From Riptortus pedestris (Eukaryota > Arthropoda > Insecta > Hemiptera > Alydidae), in assembly GCA_019009955.1 (NCBI GenBank), contig CM032232.1, positions 143,474,001-143,538,000 of the forward strand: a stretch of DNA of 64,000 bases. Reading direction: 5' to 3'. This document shows, piece after piece, positions 34,185 through 47,708 of this stretch. Within the stretch, counting starts at the first letter, position 1. The number at the start of each line of letters is the position of its first letter. A program made the position numbers and the translations under genes. The notes under the pieces were generated by a model. That model saw only the letters and a list, made by a program, of their open reading frames with translations, was not told where the DNA came from and ran no database searches.

Positions 34185-34850
34185 TTATAATGATATTATT
34201 TCATTATCATCAGTGAATTATAATCATTGTGATTATTATAATCAGTGAATTATAATCATAGAATCAGATCATTATAATCATAAAATAATGTTATGTGATT
34301 GTAATGATATCATTATTTCATTATAATCAGTGAATTGTAACCATTATGTTCATTATAATCATTGAATTATATCATTATAATCATAAAATAATATTACATG
34401 GTTATAATGATATCATTGTTTTATTATAATCAGTGAATTATAGTTATTGTGTTCATTTCAATCAGTGAATTATAACCATTATGTTCATTATAACTCTTTA
34501 AATCATAGCATTGTAATCATAAAATAATGTTATACGATTATAATGATATCATTATGTTCATTATAATCAGTCAATTATAACCATTATGTTCATTATAATC
34601 ATTGAATTATATCATCATAATCATATAATGATGTTGTCTGGTAATAATGACATAATTATTTCATTACAATCAGTCAATTATAACCATTATGTTCATTATA
34701 ATCATTGAATCATTGCATTATAATCATATAATGATGTTGTCTGGTTTTAATGATATTATTATTTCATCATAATCAGTGAGTTAGAATCATTATGTTCATT
34801 ACAATCATTGAATAATATCATTATAATCATATAATGATATGATTCATGAA
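34185..34850. repeat. AT-rich minisatellite, unit about 103 bp
   Basis: Six units start at 34185, 34299, 34402, 34538, 34642 and 34745 (spacings 114, 103, 136, 104, 103). Each contains CATTATAATCAGTGAATTAT- and TTATGTTCATTATAATC-like parts and ends ATCATAAAATAATGTT or similar. The unit itself is built from shorter ATTATAATCA motifs in both orientations. Confidence 0.88.
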
Positions 34851-35067
34851 TACTATTAAACTTTATTTAAATTGGGTGCTCTCAGATGAAAAGGAAGGGA
34901 TCCGACTAGAGGGAAAAAATAACTTAAAATAGATAGAAGATAACTTGTAAAGATTAGAGACTCCTTCGGAGGCCATTATACCAGTTTTATTTATTTTTAT
35001 TTTTTTACAAGATGGCTGGAGCCTAGCATTATAAAAATAACTGGTTCCCGACTACAATAATAAGTTT

Positions 35068-35068
<1 letters not shown>

Positions 35069-35098
<30 letters not shown>

Positions 35099-35100
35099 GT
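35069..35100. repeat. (GT)n microsatellite
   Basis: About 32 bp of GT with one GC, followed by a G-rich patch. Confidence 0.95.
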
Positions 35101-35564
35101 AACGTGGGGGGAGGGGGGATAGATTGTAAAAAATGGAGCATCCTAAGGGAGGCTTATCTCCCGTAGAGCTATTGTCGTCAAGCAGAGATTCCTGGGCCTG
35201 CCTCTTGACCTTCTCTTTCTTATTAGAACATTAATCCTCTCTCCTTCTATTGTGTTCTCCTCCATTATTCAGCACCTCTTCTATTTATACCATTCCTTCC
35301 CATTAGAATATTAAAGTGAGGAAGAATATGTCAACAATATATATTTCAGCCCGAGAATGAAGTCGTAGGATTGTGAAGTTAGCAACCATTGTCGAGCTCA
35401 AGAGCAAGCGTTGAAAATTTGTCCATACCTCAAGGGAAATCTGCTATTTAAACCCTCTAAGACAATTCCCAAACTACTTTGGGCAAGAGTTTACTTTGTC
35501 AATATGAACCGTTACCTCAGAGCCCCATAGTCAAAATTTATACACTTACATGTATTCCCTTACA
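35101..35564. other. No gene seen
   Basis: Pyrimidine-rich part near 35200-35300. CTCAAGGGAAATCTGCTA near 35430 is a lone reverse scrap of an H 5' end. Otherwise nothing recognised. Confidence 0.35.
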
Positions 35565-36349
35565 GATCTAGTGGTTGCAATTTTTGTTTGATCACTAGAA
35601 ACTCCATATTTAAACGTGCTATGTAGCACTAGAGACCAAGTTCGTTAACTGCTGAAATCGGACTAGTCGGAGGTAAAGAATTTCGAATATCCAAAATATC
35701 TCCGTTATTATACGTAGGATTCAAATATTACATAGAACCAATATTATTAGAAATTGAAAGTTCTACAAATGTTGTTATATACATGTTTTCTATATCTTCA
35801 ATATTAACTGAGACATTATCATTTTTTAGACCTAATACATCATGAACCGTCTTATTTTAAGCGGTAATACCAAATATTGTTATCATGAAAACATTTCTAA
35901 ATGAAACATGCAATTACGTTCTGATCCCCCCCCCGTCTTTTGATCTTGAATTACTAAAATGAGAGTAATTGAGTATATTCTGATTCATTATAAATGACAG
36001 CACTAGATATGACAAATAGTTAGTTATAAGTAAAATTAATATTTCATATTTAGATATATTTTGGTAATTGTTTTTTTTGTTTTTTTTCCGGATCAAGAAT
36101 ATTTCTCTCTATGCAATCAGCTCTGAGAGGTTGGCTGACCTGTTTGTTTACAATTCACACGCTTCCTGCTGTGGAGGTTATTAAAATTGTAAATTCATCG
36201 AATCATTTCTCATTATCATTAGAATGTACTCAATTAATATTCAAGGTAGTGTTAAGCGTTGTCAGAATGTAGATTTATCTATTGTATGTAGAATTATCTA
36301 TCACGTGGAAAATCTGCTTATTCCACGCAGTTCCTGCGTGACGGACTTT
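35565..36349 (+). mobile_element. H copy without 5' end (H4 module)
   Basis: Starts in the body (AGTGGTTGCAATTTTTGTTTG). Contains a C-run, TTTTGATCTTGAATTACTAAA, an H4-type module, GGAAAATCTGCTTATT, the hairpin ACGCAG-TTC-CTGCGT (changed loop, intact stem) and tail GACGGACTTTTT. Confidence 0.8.
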
Positions 36350-36642
36350 TTCCTATTGATACAAGATGCTTACCAATTTAAAAAATATTAGGTAGGTTAA
36401 GTGAGCAAAATACATCATTTTCTCATAAAAGGCCAACAAAATAAATAGACAAAATTTAGAAAAATATCAAGTGTAGTTAATAATTATTAATAAAAATTAC
36501 GTAAAAATACTTAACTAGGTATTTTTTTTATTTTAAAAAAAACATTAAAATTGCAAAGGAAAGATTAAAAAATAATATATTCAATGGGATGGACGAACCT
36601 GGTGACTTTCTACCAATCTTGCTAAATCTGGTTCAATATTAC

Positions 36643-37145
36643 AAAAGTCCGTCACGCAGGGGCTGCGTAAACTAAGCAGATTTCCCACGTGAAGTTTTGC
36701 AATAGAGAAATCTGCCCGTGTATAAGTAATAAGGGATCACTAAAGTATACTCGAGGGAAAATTATTACTCGAGGGTGGAATAGTTACGAAAACGGCCGCC
36801 AGAGCTCTCTTCGGAAAGTACCAATGCAGAAACTCCTGCCGACCAATGCAGAATACAAATGCAAATATCTCGGTTAATATTCAAGAAACAGAATAAATGT
36901 ATAGAACAATATTTATAGTAAATTTAATTTTCAATAAGATTGGTTCTCTATAATGTTTCGATCCGACGCATAATAACGGAGATATTTAAATTTTCCGAAA
37001 ATCCCCCATCTAAACCCCCCCCCCCTCCCACTGGCCCGATTTCAGCCATTAACGAACTTGATCTTCCTTTTTACATAAAGCGATTAAATTCCAAGTTTGG
37101 TAACGATCAAATAAAAATTGCGACCGCTAGAGCGTTAACAGACAA

Positions 37146-37182
<37 letters not shown>

Positions 37183-37377
37183 ATTTATATATATTGATAT
37201 AAAAATTTTGAACGGACCTTATATATATATATAAAATTTTGAACGACCTCATTTTCGTCATCTCCTGGGTAGGATCGATGGACATTTGAAGAGAAATTTT
37301 TCGAAACTCCTCGCGTCATGAGTACGACCTCAATAGCTGATTTCCCTTAAGGGAAATCTGCTCTAAAAGGATTCTTT
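36643..37377 (-). mobile_element. H copy, full length, duplicated TA edge (H2 module)
   Basis: The TA tract (37147-37200) is followed by TTTTGAACGGACCTTATATATA and again TTTTGAACGACCTC, a short tandem duplication of the array border. TCCTCGCG is a 3-bp insertion in the 5' block. Palindrome perfect. Confidence 0.88.
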
Positions 37378-37584
37378 GTTTTTCCTAAATGTTTGTAACC
37401 ACAAGGTTATACTATAGTACAGTCATGTATACATGGCGCCAACAATTATAACTTCTTAACTCGAAAATATTTATTGCATCAATACTATAATAAACAATTA
37501 ACCGTTTCATGCAACTCGCATGTTCATAGTCGGTAATGTTTGATAGCGGACTAGGAATAAAAGCATGGGGCGTTTCTTATTATC

Positions 37585-37707
37585 GTTTGTATTTATTCAC
37601 TTAATATTCACGGTGATGTTTTGTTAACAGTATGTAGTTTAATATATTTTTAAACGTCACGGGGGAAATCTGCTTAGTTAACGCAGCCCCTGCGTGACGG
37701 ACTTTTC
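37585..37707 (+). mobile_element. H 3' end fragment (H4 module)
   Basis: ATTCACTTAATATTCACGGTG, a diverged subterminal region, GGGAAATCTGCTTAG, a perfect hairpin and tail. Confidence 0.7.
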
Positions 37708-38564
37708 ATGATTTTCAGACGCAACGCCTTGGAAGTAGAAATACAAGCCGTTTACAAGATTACTTGTCATCAATGCCTCTAAATAAATGGGGCGTTACAT
37801 CTTCTCGGCAGACATATTTTGCAGCCTAGTCATAAATATGCATTACTGTCGACCAGAGAAGTTCCAGATACGAACCCAATGGGGGGAGCAAGTCCCGATA
37901 AATTTGAATTTTAAATGTCCTAAATGAAAGATAGCCAAGTTTTATAGATGATATATTAATAAAGCTCTTTATTTCCGGCGAGATAAAGGCTTTGAAAAGC
38001 GTAATAACTTTGAGATTTATAATGCAATGCAAACAAGAATTTCTTGACTTTCCAGACTCGCAAATCACAATATATCACCCGGCTTCCATTTCATATCTCT
38101 TTGATACATAATTTAAGTGTGTTTGCTCACCGTTAGGACTCCCATAAATTTCAAAGTTTAAACTGTTAAGGTAAATAAAAACTGTGAAAATAGCCCTTCT
38201 TACAGGATTACAGAGGTCGTTAACAATTAGCTATCATTCTGACGTCATTTTACATCTTATTCTCTATTTCTCCTTATTAAGGATCCTATGTAAAGAATCT
38301 GACATGGACGCAAAACCTTATAATCCTATTAAACTAAATAAACAAAATTTTTAGCAGTTTAATTAAAATGATTTTCTTTGAAAAGAGACAAATAATTTCC
38401 TCTATCAGATTTAAATTACTTCACTATCTGCTGACTGATATATATTTCAATATTAATGAGCCCGGATGAATTAATATGTATTTTTTGTCATCTGCTCCCA
38501 TAAAATATGTTAACTCTCTTCTATATTTACGTAGATGCAATTAGATTGTTGCATCTAAAGATAA
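37708..38564. other. No gene seen
   Basis: AT-rich, ordinary complexity. An 80-codon antisense frame (37826-38068) has no recognisable motif. This is one of the larger stretches without visible repeats. Confidence 0.3.
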
Positions 38565-39053
38565 TATTTCCATAAGGAAAATCTGCTATTGCGGATTTAC
38601 TCAAGGCGCGATTTTTGAAAAAGTCCATCGATTCTACCAAGGAGATGACAAAAATGAAGTCCGTTCAAAATTATATATATATTCAGTCTTCGGTAAACCC
38701 TCACTCCTACTTATGTCGTATTAACAATTACCTGTTATGTCCTAGAGCACTTGATTTGGATTTTAAATACCGAATATTGTTTTCATTGAATATTTCCTCT
38801 GTGATGACGTCATGAATTGTTCTTTAACTTCTTTCCTGGAAAATGTTCACTTGAAATGTCTTTCTGTGCATTTTCGAAGCTTAAATATTAACGATTTTTT
38901 TACACTTTCTTGTTTTCAGCTGACAATTCTACTCATTAAATTTTGACTAGATATACAAAATATATAGAGAGAGGACATCAATAGCGTTGGTGTCAAACCG
39001 GTACTTAGGAAATCTGCTTAGTTAACGCAGACCCTGCGTGACGGACTTTTTTA
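38565..39053 (+). mobile_element. H copy with deleted body (H3 long module)
   Basis: 5' block with decayed palindrome, a minimal TA (TATATATATATTC), then directly an H3 module (CACTCCTACTTATGTC, AAATACCGAATATTG, GATGACGTCATG). Hairpin ACGCAG-ACC-CTGCGT is perfect with a changed loop. Confidence 0.8.
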
Positions 39054-39083
39054 ATAAACAGACAAAGTAACTTGGTGTGTACT

Positions 39084-39233
39084 ATTAGCAGATTTCCCTT
39101 CAGGGAAATCGAGGCTATTGAGCTTCGTACTCATGACGCGTGTTTGAAGAAAAAAAAAATCTTCCTCAAATGTCAATCGATCCTACCCAGGAGATTACGA
39201 AAAATGGAGGTCCGTTCAGAATTATTATATATA

Positions 39234-39277
<44 letters not shown>

Positions 39278-39857
39278 AATTGTCGTTAACGTTCTCTAGC
39301 GGTCGTAAATTTTGTTTGATCGTTATCAAAATACATTCTATATTTAACGATTTATGTAAAAAGGAAGATCTAAGTTCGTTAATGACTGATAATCGGACCA
39401 GTGGCGAGGGCAGGGGGGGCGGGGTTTAGATCGGGGGATTTTTGGGGAAAAAATTGAAATATCTCCGTTATTATGCGTCGGATCGAAAAAAAATTGTACA
39501 GGATCAATCTTATTGCAATTAAGATTTACTATAAATACTTGTTCTAAAACATTTCTTCTGTATCTTGAACATTAACGGAGCTATATTGCATTTTTCTGTA
39601 TTGTCCGTCGGGCAAACCCCACTTGTGTGGTGGCGGCAGGAACAGTAGGCTTTTATGTAATAAAACGGGACTTTCGCCGAGGAGCTAGTATTCAAGCGGC
39701 GCGTCTTTCGTAACTTATTCGTCACTCGTGCAAATGTTTCCTGGTGTCGCATTCCTCTCTACAGCCGTCCTTGGATTATTTAGCAGATTTAACTGATTGT
39801 AAAACTTCAAGTGGGAAATCTGCTTAATTTACGCAGCCCCTGCCTGACGGACTTTTG
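39084..39857 (+). mobile_element. H copy with many small indels
   Basis: All parts are in order, but extra bases recur against other copies, for example AAATCGAGGCTATTGAGCTTCG, AAAATGGAGGTCC and ACTGATAATCGG. TA tract about 39226-39273. 3' module rearranged, hairpin with one mismatch (CTGCCTGACGG). Confidence 0.82.
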
Positions 39858-40175
39858 TCATTTAGTATTTGTCCTGTGATGTAGCTCCAAGTTATGTGGT
39901 CTTCTGCAGCCAGAAGGTGTTTCATGGTTAGTAGTATATTACACAAAAAACAATTTAGCTTAAGATTTTTCCATAAGGCGCTTATGTGTCGGATATTTCA
40001 TTAAGGTAGGTCTTACTTGATTTGAGTAAATGTGAGATTAAAATGGAAGATGCACCATTGAAAAATAGAGGTAGCTCGATACACACATGTCCGAAAAATA
40101 TATTGTGAAATGAAGGAAGAAGTAATGATTATTATTATTTCACGTAAGAAAGCTCAAGCTTTAAAATGTACACAG

Positions 40176-40180
<5 letters not shown>
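39858..40180. other. No gene seen
   Basis: Ordinary AT-rich sequence. The first part (GTCATTTAGTATTTGTCC) resembles 11476-11530 after another H copy, so both may sit in the same older repeat. Confidence 0.4.

Positions 40181-40219
<39 letters not shown>
40181..40219. repeat. (CA)n microsatellite
   Basis: About 39 bp of AC, followed by CACTCGCACTCACCCACAC. Confidence 0.95.
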
Positions 40220-40221
<2 letters not shown>

Positions 40222-40553
40222 GCACTCACCCACACTTATGTAAATAACTTTTTTACCTCATTCAAAATCAAACAGGGCAGACCATCTGGGAATTGTAGCT
40301 TTGAATAATGGCCGCTACTATAAGTTAAATTGGACTGTCTAACTAAGATGTAGTGTTTATGTATTGGTGTTTGCATGAATAGAACAAGTTAATCAACATC
40401 CTGTGGTATTCAGTGTTGGCAAGTGGGCAACACTCTCTAATATACCCCTCTACGGTATTATATAGTGTATAATGGATTATATAAACAAATTTATGTACAT
40501 AACAAAAAGCAAAGCACTTTAACTTTGTTCCTAGATAACAAAGTTTTATATAT

Positions 40554-40760
40554 ACTGCTCAAAAATGAATAGGGATATTGGTTATTTTTTCTTATCCTAT
40601 TAATTTTAATTAATTCGATCTTAATTAAATTTATTTTTTATGGGGAAAAAAGACTATAATTTCTAATAAATATTAATGATATTTATAATAATAAAAAAAA
40701 ATATACTAGGCCCCATACATACCACAAAACAGCCAATATCCCTATTCATTTTTGAGCAGT
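40554..40760. mobile_element. MITE with 27-bp terminal inverted repeats
   Basis: The first bases ACTGCTCAAAAATGAATAGG and the last CCTATTCATTTTTGAGCAGT are perfect inverted repeats that extend inward through GATATTGG. The interior of about 150 bp is AT-rich and non-coding. R4 copy 1 lacks it (CATATATAAGGAT near 4597-4609). The TATA-rich site fits Tc1/mariner-like use of TA, but the exact duplication is ambiguous. Confidence 0.8.
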
Positions 40761-40852
40761 TTATAAGGATATTCGGTCTTTGTTTTCACAACTATTGTCT
40801 GTTTTTATTTAATGACATAAATATTTTGAGAAAAGCCTATCATTTTCATTAT

Positions 40853-41570
40853 TAAAAAAAGTCCGTCACGCAGGGGTTGCGTAAACTAAGCAGATTTCCC
40901 ATGTGAAGTTTAGCAATAGAGAAATCTGCATACTGGTAACACAACACTGCCATGAGTAAATAAAAACGGTAATGAGAAATCTTTCTGTTAATTTTAATAA
41001 ATTCCCAACTGAAACGGCTTCTGAATTGTAAGAATAATTTATATTTTAATAACTCAAATTTTAGTAGTCCAATAACTAAAGAAGGAGGGGGGGGGGGCGG
41101 ATGAACAGAAATTATTTGCATAAATCTCACAAAGTAAACAAGAGTTTTGAGCTAACTAGAGAGATAGGAAGGTAAGGTAAGGTTAGAAACGACAGGTAAG
41201 GCTAGAAGAAGCTTCCACCTGAGCAGAACGCTTACGAAAACGGCCGAAATAATCCGAACGATACCCGACCACGTGTCCCACAGACTTCATAAAAATGCAA
41301 ATATCTCGGTTAATATTCAAGATAGAGAATACATGTATATAACTATATTTCTAGTAAATTTAATTTGCAATAAGATTGGTTCTATACACTTTTTCGATCC
41401 GATGCATAATAACGGAGATAATCGAATTTCCGAAAATCCCCCCTCTAAATCCCTCCTCTCTCTTGTCCGATTTCAGCCATTAACGAACTTGATCTGTCTT
41501 TTAAAACGGTAAAATAACGAGTTTCGTAACGATCAAACAAAAATTGCGACCTCTAGAGCGGTACCTACAG

Positions 41571-41603
<33 letters not shown>

Positions 41604-41763
41604 AATGTTCAAAAATCGCGTCATATATATATACAATTTTGAACGGACCTCATTTTCGTCATCTCCTGGGTAGGATCTGTGGACATTTGAAGAAAGTTTT
41701 CGAAAATCGCGTCATGAGTACGACCTCAATAGCTGATTTCCTTGAAGGGAAATCTGCTAAAAT
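40853..41763 (-). mobile_element. H copy, full length (H4 module), inside R4
   Basis: Begins after CATTATT plus a run of A with GTCCGTCACGCAGG and ends AAATCTGCT plus A-run before TATTCTATT. The array is mainly CA (about 41570-41600) with a short TA (41625-41632). A piece of the 5' block (AAAAATCGCGTCATATATA) is repeated beside the CA array. Palindrome nearly intact (CCTTGAAGGG). Confidence 0.9.
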
Positions 41764-42182
41764 ATTCTATTAAAAATGTTCTTTATTTAAAAATAAATTA
41801 AAGAAATTCATGCATGAAGAATGTTTTTGTACAGAAGATGAATAATTTCAAAAATATTAAATTATTAAATAAACTACTATATTTCTATACTATATATATG
41901 TGTTAAAACCCGGTTTAAAAAAATTCATCATGAGGCACATTATCTCTATAAGGTGGGACAAGTTTCTCATCACTTATAAAGCTTTTATCCTTTAATAAAT
42001 TTGCAAATAAAAAAAAAAATATGTATATTATATATTTGAGATTTATTAAGATTGTTAACGAAACTAATTTATTGAATGTATTGTTATTTAAATTGATGAC
42101 TTTTTTTCTATGTATTCTTAGAACATGACCTAATTTTATAACTAATGTACGATATAATTATTAGTATATTATTCAATAATTT

Positions 42183-42566
42183 TTAAAGAAGAAGAATTAA
42201 ATCGGTATAATATTATAAAATTGTTTACAGGAAACAAAACTTTTTGACAAATTCTATTATGTTATGATAGCATTTAATGAAAATAAAAACATTTCAGTTT
42301 TATTAATGGTTAACCAAATTTACCTAGCTGTTATATCTAGGAATCAATAATGTTTCAGATGTAATAGATATAAATAACTTACACTTTGTGTAATTCCTAA
42401 TGTTTAGCGTGCTTAATCCTTTTATGAATGAAAAAAAGTAATCTAATTTCGAAAATTTTCGGTTTTCAGATTTAAAAGGAATTATTCGTTTCGACCTTCG
42501 AAGACTTAATTTGACTAGTTTTGGCGTGACTTCTTACTTATGTACGTAACTCGCAAAACTGATAAT
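42183..42566. other. No gene seen
   Basis: AT-rich with no recognised motif. It may be more of R4 beyond the homology seen in copy 1. Confidence 0.3.
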
Positions 42567-43020
42567 AAAAAAGTCCGTCACGCAGGGGCAGCGTAAACTA
42601 AGCAGATTTCCCACGTGAAGTTTTACAATAGAGAAATTTCTCGAGAGCTGAGCCAGTGAAGGAAACGGCCGAACTAGCTTTTGGCGGGAAAGTAAGAAAT
42701 TCCCCCTAAACCTCCAACCTTAGCGCCCCGTTTTAATAAAAATGTAAATATTTCGGTTAATATTCAAGATAGAGAAAAAATGTATATGGCAATATTTATA
42801 GTACATTTAATTTGCAAAAAGATTGGTTCTGTACAATGTTACGATCCGACGTACAGTAACAGATATTTTGAATTTTCGAAAATCCTCCGCTCTAACCCCC
42901 CCCCTCCCACTGGTCCGATTTCAGCCGTTAACGAACTTGATCTTTCTTTTTACATAAAACGACTAAATATCGAGTTTGGTAACGATTAAACAAAAATTGT
43001 GACCGCTAGAGCGGTAACAG

Positions 43021-43082
<62 letters not shown>

Positions 43083-43206
43083 TTGAACGGACCTCATTTT
43101 CGTCATCTACTAGGTAGGATCGATGGACATTTGAAGAAAAACTTCGAAAATTCCGTCATGAGTACAACCTCAATAGCTGATTTCCCTTAAGGGAAATCTG
43201 CTAAAA
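42567..43206 (-). mobile_element. H copy, full length (H1 module)
   Basis: Hairpin GCAG-GGG-CAGCG variant (GCAGGGGCAGCG). TA tract 43027-43078. Palindrome perfect. The next copy starts in its terminal A-run. Confidence 0.9.
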
Positions 43207-43532
43207 CATCCGTCACGCAGGGGCTGCAGAAATAAGCAGATTTCCCACGTACTGGTAATAGACACCTTAGTATAACCTCATTTCACAGCCTATTCAGGCA
43301 AAACAGGAAAGTACGAACTATTCACTGAATACTTGAGTTGCAAAAAAAAAATGCATACAACACTAATTGTGGACCACGAATGGCTTAACATGATTGGATC
43401 TATACCGTTTTCTGATCCGACTCATAATAAAGGATATACTTGAGTTTTTGACCCCCCCCCCCTCTAAGCCGCCACTAATCCAGGTCCGATTTCAACCACT
43501 ATCAAATATGATAAATTCTTTAGTGTTGACAG
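43207..43532 (-). mobile_element. Short H-related copy (H5 module), 5' truncated
   Basis: CATCCGTCACGCAGGGGCTG, GCAGATTTCCCACGTACTGG, then diverged sequence with a C-run and GTCCGATTTCAACCAC. It matches 51124-51412 in layout. The next H copy begins at its end. Confidence 0.65.
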
Positions 43533-44022
43533 AAAAGTCCGTCACGCAGGAGCTGCGTAAACTAAGCAGATTTTCCACGTGAAGTTTTACAATGGAGAAA
43601 TCTGCCCAATAACAGCTGTAGTAGGAAGAGATCTCTAAACCTATTCACGAGGGACGGATAGTTCCGGAAACGGCCACCAGAGCTCTCGGCGGAGTCCTGC
43701 CGCCCACACACACAATACAAATGCAAATATCTCGGTTAATATTCAAGATACAAAATAAATGTATATAACAATATTTATAGTAAATTTAATTTACAATAAG
43801 ATTGATTTTATACAATTTTTCGATCCGGAGATCCGGATTTCGGTCATAACGGAGATATTTTGAATTTTCAAATACCCCCCCCTCTAAACCCCCCCTCCCA
43901 CTTGTCCGATTTCAGCCATTAACGAACTTGATCTTCCTTTTTACAGAAATCCATTAAATTCCCAGTTTGGTATCGATCAAACAACAATTGCGACCGCTTG
44001 AGCGGTTACAGACATTTATATA

Positions 44023-44062
<40 letters not shown>

Positions 44063-44190
44063 CATTTTGAATGGACCTCATTTTCGTCATCTCCTGGGTA
44101 GGATCGATGGACATTTGAAGAAATATTTCGAAACTCGCGTCATGAGTACGACCTCAATAGCTGAATTCCCTTAAGGGAAATCTGCTCAAA
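43533..44190 (-). mobile_element. H copy, full length (H2 module)
   Basis: TA tract about 44017-44061 with CTA interruption. An extra GATCCGG repeat sits at about 43822-43838. Palindrome has one change (GAATTCCCTTAAGG). Confidence 0.9.
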
Positions 44191-44586
44191 GGTTAAATAT
44201 CGAGTATGGTATCAAATTTATGACGTTATCAGACAACGAAATTGCATGTACCTTGCATAATAATGGTCTCTTGAAAACAATATTTGATATATAAGCTTAG
44301 AATAATGTGGTTCGTGATATAACAGGTCATATTGTTATTACGACATGAGCAGAAATTGGGGCTTACTTAACGATGAAAACTAAATATCCTAAATATCTCG
44401 ATTAATATTCGTAATAGAGAAAATTTGCACATAATAAAATGTATAGGTAATGTAAACTTTTTCGAACCGACGTAACGGAGATATTTCAAATATTTGAAAT
44501 TCCCCCCTCTATACTCCCACTCTCACATTGACAGATTAAATATTGAGTTTGTTAACGATTAAACTAGAATTACGGCCGCCACAGCC

Positions 44587-45770
<1,184 letters not shown>

Positions 45771-45880
45771 AATTTGAACTGAACTCATTTTCGTCATCTT
45801 CTGGATACGATGGATAGGCATTTGAGGAAAAATTTCGGGTACAACCTCAATAGCTGATATTCCTTTAGATCCCGTCCACA

Positions 45881-46454
45881 GGCAGGCTGACGCAGAGTGA
45901 ACTAACAGCACTCAGACCCTCCCGTGGTCCCGTGAGTCTATTGGAGATAACTCTTTCAGGTCCTCCTTGGTTAACGGGTGTTGTACGTCTAGCTGATCAC
46001 TCTGATCACGAGTCCAACCCCGAAATGGTAAAAAAATTGGATGTACTAAAGGGGAAAGGAGTTTTGTGACGAGAGTAATATTTAGCAAGGGAACAAATGT
46101 TGATTTTGTTATACTCGCTCGTATATCTCAAATACCTACAACTTTTTTTCTGTACTTTTTTTCAGTTGGTAGAATTGTCCAAATGGAGACATATCATTGG
46201 CTAATGGAGAATATGTCTTACAGCTGTGCTGGGGGGAGGGGGGAGTGCTTAGGGCGGGACACGTCCTTGACAAATGGCAGGTCTGCCAACACCTGGGCCA
46301 GCTTTGTCTTCTAAGAAGCCTTCCTAAGTTGTCACCTTCTAGTCCAATACTACCCTATTCCTCTCTCACATACCTTATAACACACATATCGTGTGCTATG
46401 ACGTAATTTCGTATTATATTCTCTATTTTTACACAATTAGAAACCAAATATAAA
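45881..46454. other. No gene seen
   Basis: Ordinary complexity with a purine-rich GGGGGGAGGGGGGAG patch near 46231. Two overlapping 70-80-codon frames lack motifs. May be unique DNA. Confidence 0.3.
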
Positions 46455-46512
46455 AAGCCTCTCACGCAGGGGCTGCGTTGACATAGCGGATTTCCCCCGT
46501 GCTGGTATATCG
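46455..46512 (-). mobile_element. H 3' end fragment (H5-like)
   Basis: CCTCTCACGCAGGGGCTGCG, TAGCGGATTTCCCCCGTGCTGG: hairpin, subterminal repeat and the start of the short module. Confidence 0.7.
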
Positions 46513-47085
46513 ATGACTATAAGTGGTGGGGAGGTCACCGAAGGAAGAATAACTAACTCCCTTAATACTTGAGATATGAAATGAGGAGTTTGGTGCAGAA
46601 GCGGTGTAACCCACAAGTTTCCTGTTTTTAGAAAGAAGGAGTAAAAGTTAAAGAAACCGTATAAATTATCTATTACTGCTACAAAAATTGTTCTTTGTAC
46701 TTGGAGTGATATTAGAAAATGTAAATATTTGCTGTGTACATGAACTTAAAAACTGTATTTTCAGTACCAAAATTGTGATTTACACTATTTTTCCTCCAAG
46801 AAAAATTTGAAACTTAATTGGTGTATTCCACATTTTCGTACGTCATTGTTGCTCTCAATGAACAAAATATGTATTTACTACAAGAATGAAATAACCTACA
46901 TTGCCACAGTTTTAAGGAAAATGGTGGAAATAACTCTATTTAAATTAAATAAAGAGTATGTATTAACGACAATAAAAAACATTTATTTCACATTTTGCTA
47001 CAAACATAACTTCTTTCTTTACTGACGTTAGTAAATAATGTAACTTTTTAAGGTAATATTACAAGACCTGAATGGCACCTGAAAG
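46513..47085. other. No gene seen
   Basis: AT-rich. A 72-codon frame at 46807-47025 has no motif. Nothing recognised. Confidence 0.3.
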
Positions 47086-47528
47086 AAAAAAGTCCGTCAC
47101 GCAGGGGCTGTGTAAACTAAGCAGATTTTCCCACGTGAAGTTATACAATAGAGAAATCTGCCTAATAGCAACTGTAGTATTAGGAAACGGCCGCCAGAGC
47201 TCTCGGCGGAAAGTCCGAACATAGCTTTTCGCGGGACCACACGCAGATTAAAAATGCAAATATCTCGGTTAATATTCAAGATAGGGAATAAATGTACATA
47301 ACAATATTTATAGTTAAATTTAATATGCAATAAGATTAATTCTAAACAATTTTCGATCTGACGTATAGTAAAGGAGATATTTTGGAAAATCCTCCCCTCT
47401 AAACCCTCCTACTTCCCACTGGTCCGATTTCTGCCATTAACGAACTTGATCTGTCTTTTTACATAAAACGTTTAAATATTGAGTTTGGTAACGATCAAAC
47501 AAAAATTGTGACCGCTAGAGCGGTACAG

Positions 47529-47563
<35 letters not shown>

Positions 47564-47708
47564 TTATATATTATTTATAATATATAATTTTGAATGCACC
47601 TCATTTTCGTCATCTCCTGGGTAGGATCGATGGACATTTGAAGAAATTTTTCGAAACTCGCGTCATGAGTACGACCTCAATAGCTGATTTCCCTTAATCT
47701 GCTAAAAA
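47086..47708 (-). mobile_element. H copy, palindrome half deleted (H2 module)
   Basis: TA tract about 47531-47561 then AT-rich. The 5' end reads GATTTCCCTTAATCTGCTAAA, a deletion of AGGGAA from the palindrome, which would remove the cruciform arm. Confidence 0.88.

Larger units (their letters stand above)
40402..42182 (+). repeat. Dispersed repeat R4, copy 2, carrying two insertions
   Basis: R4 sequence lies at 40402-40553, 40761-40852 and 41764-42182, interrupted by a MITE and a full H copy. The order and junctions follow copy 1 (4450-5104). The right part ends ATTCAATAATTTTTAAAGAAG, where copy 1 has an H element in the T-run. Confidence 0.8.

Noticed and set aside
34120..34850. AT-rich array as a replication origin
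   Set aside because: Only base composition suggests it; nothing specific.
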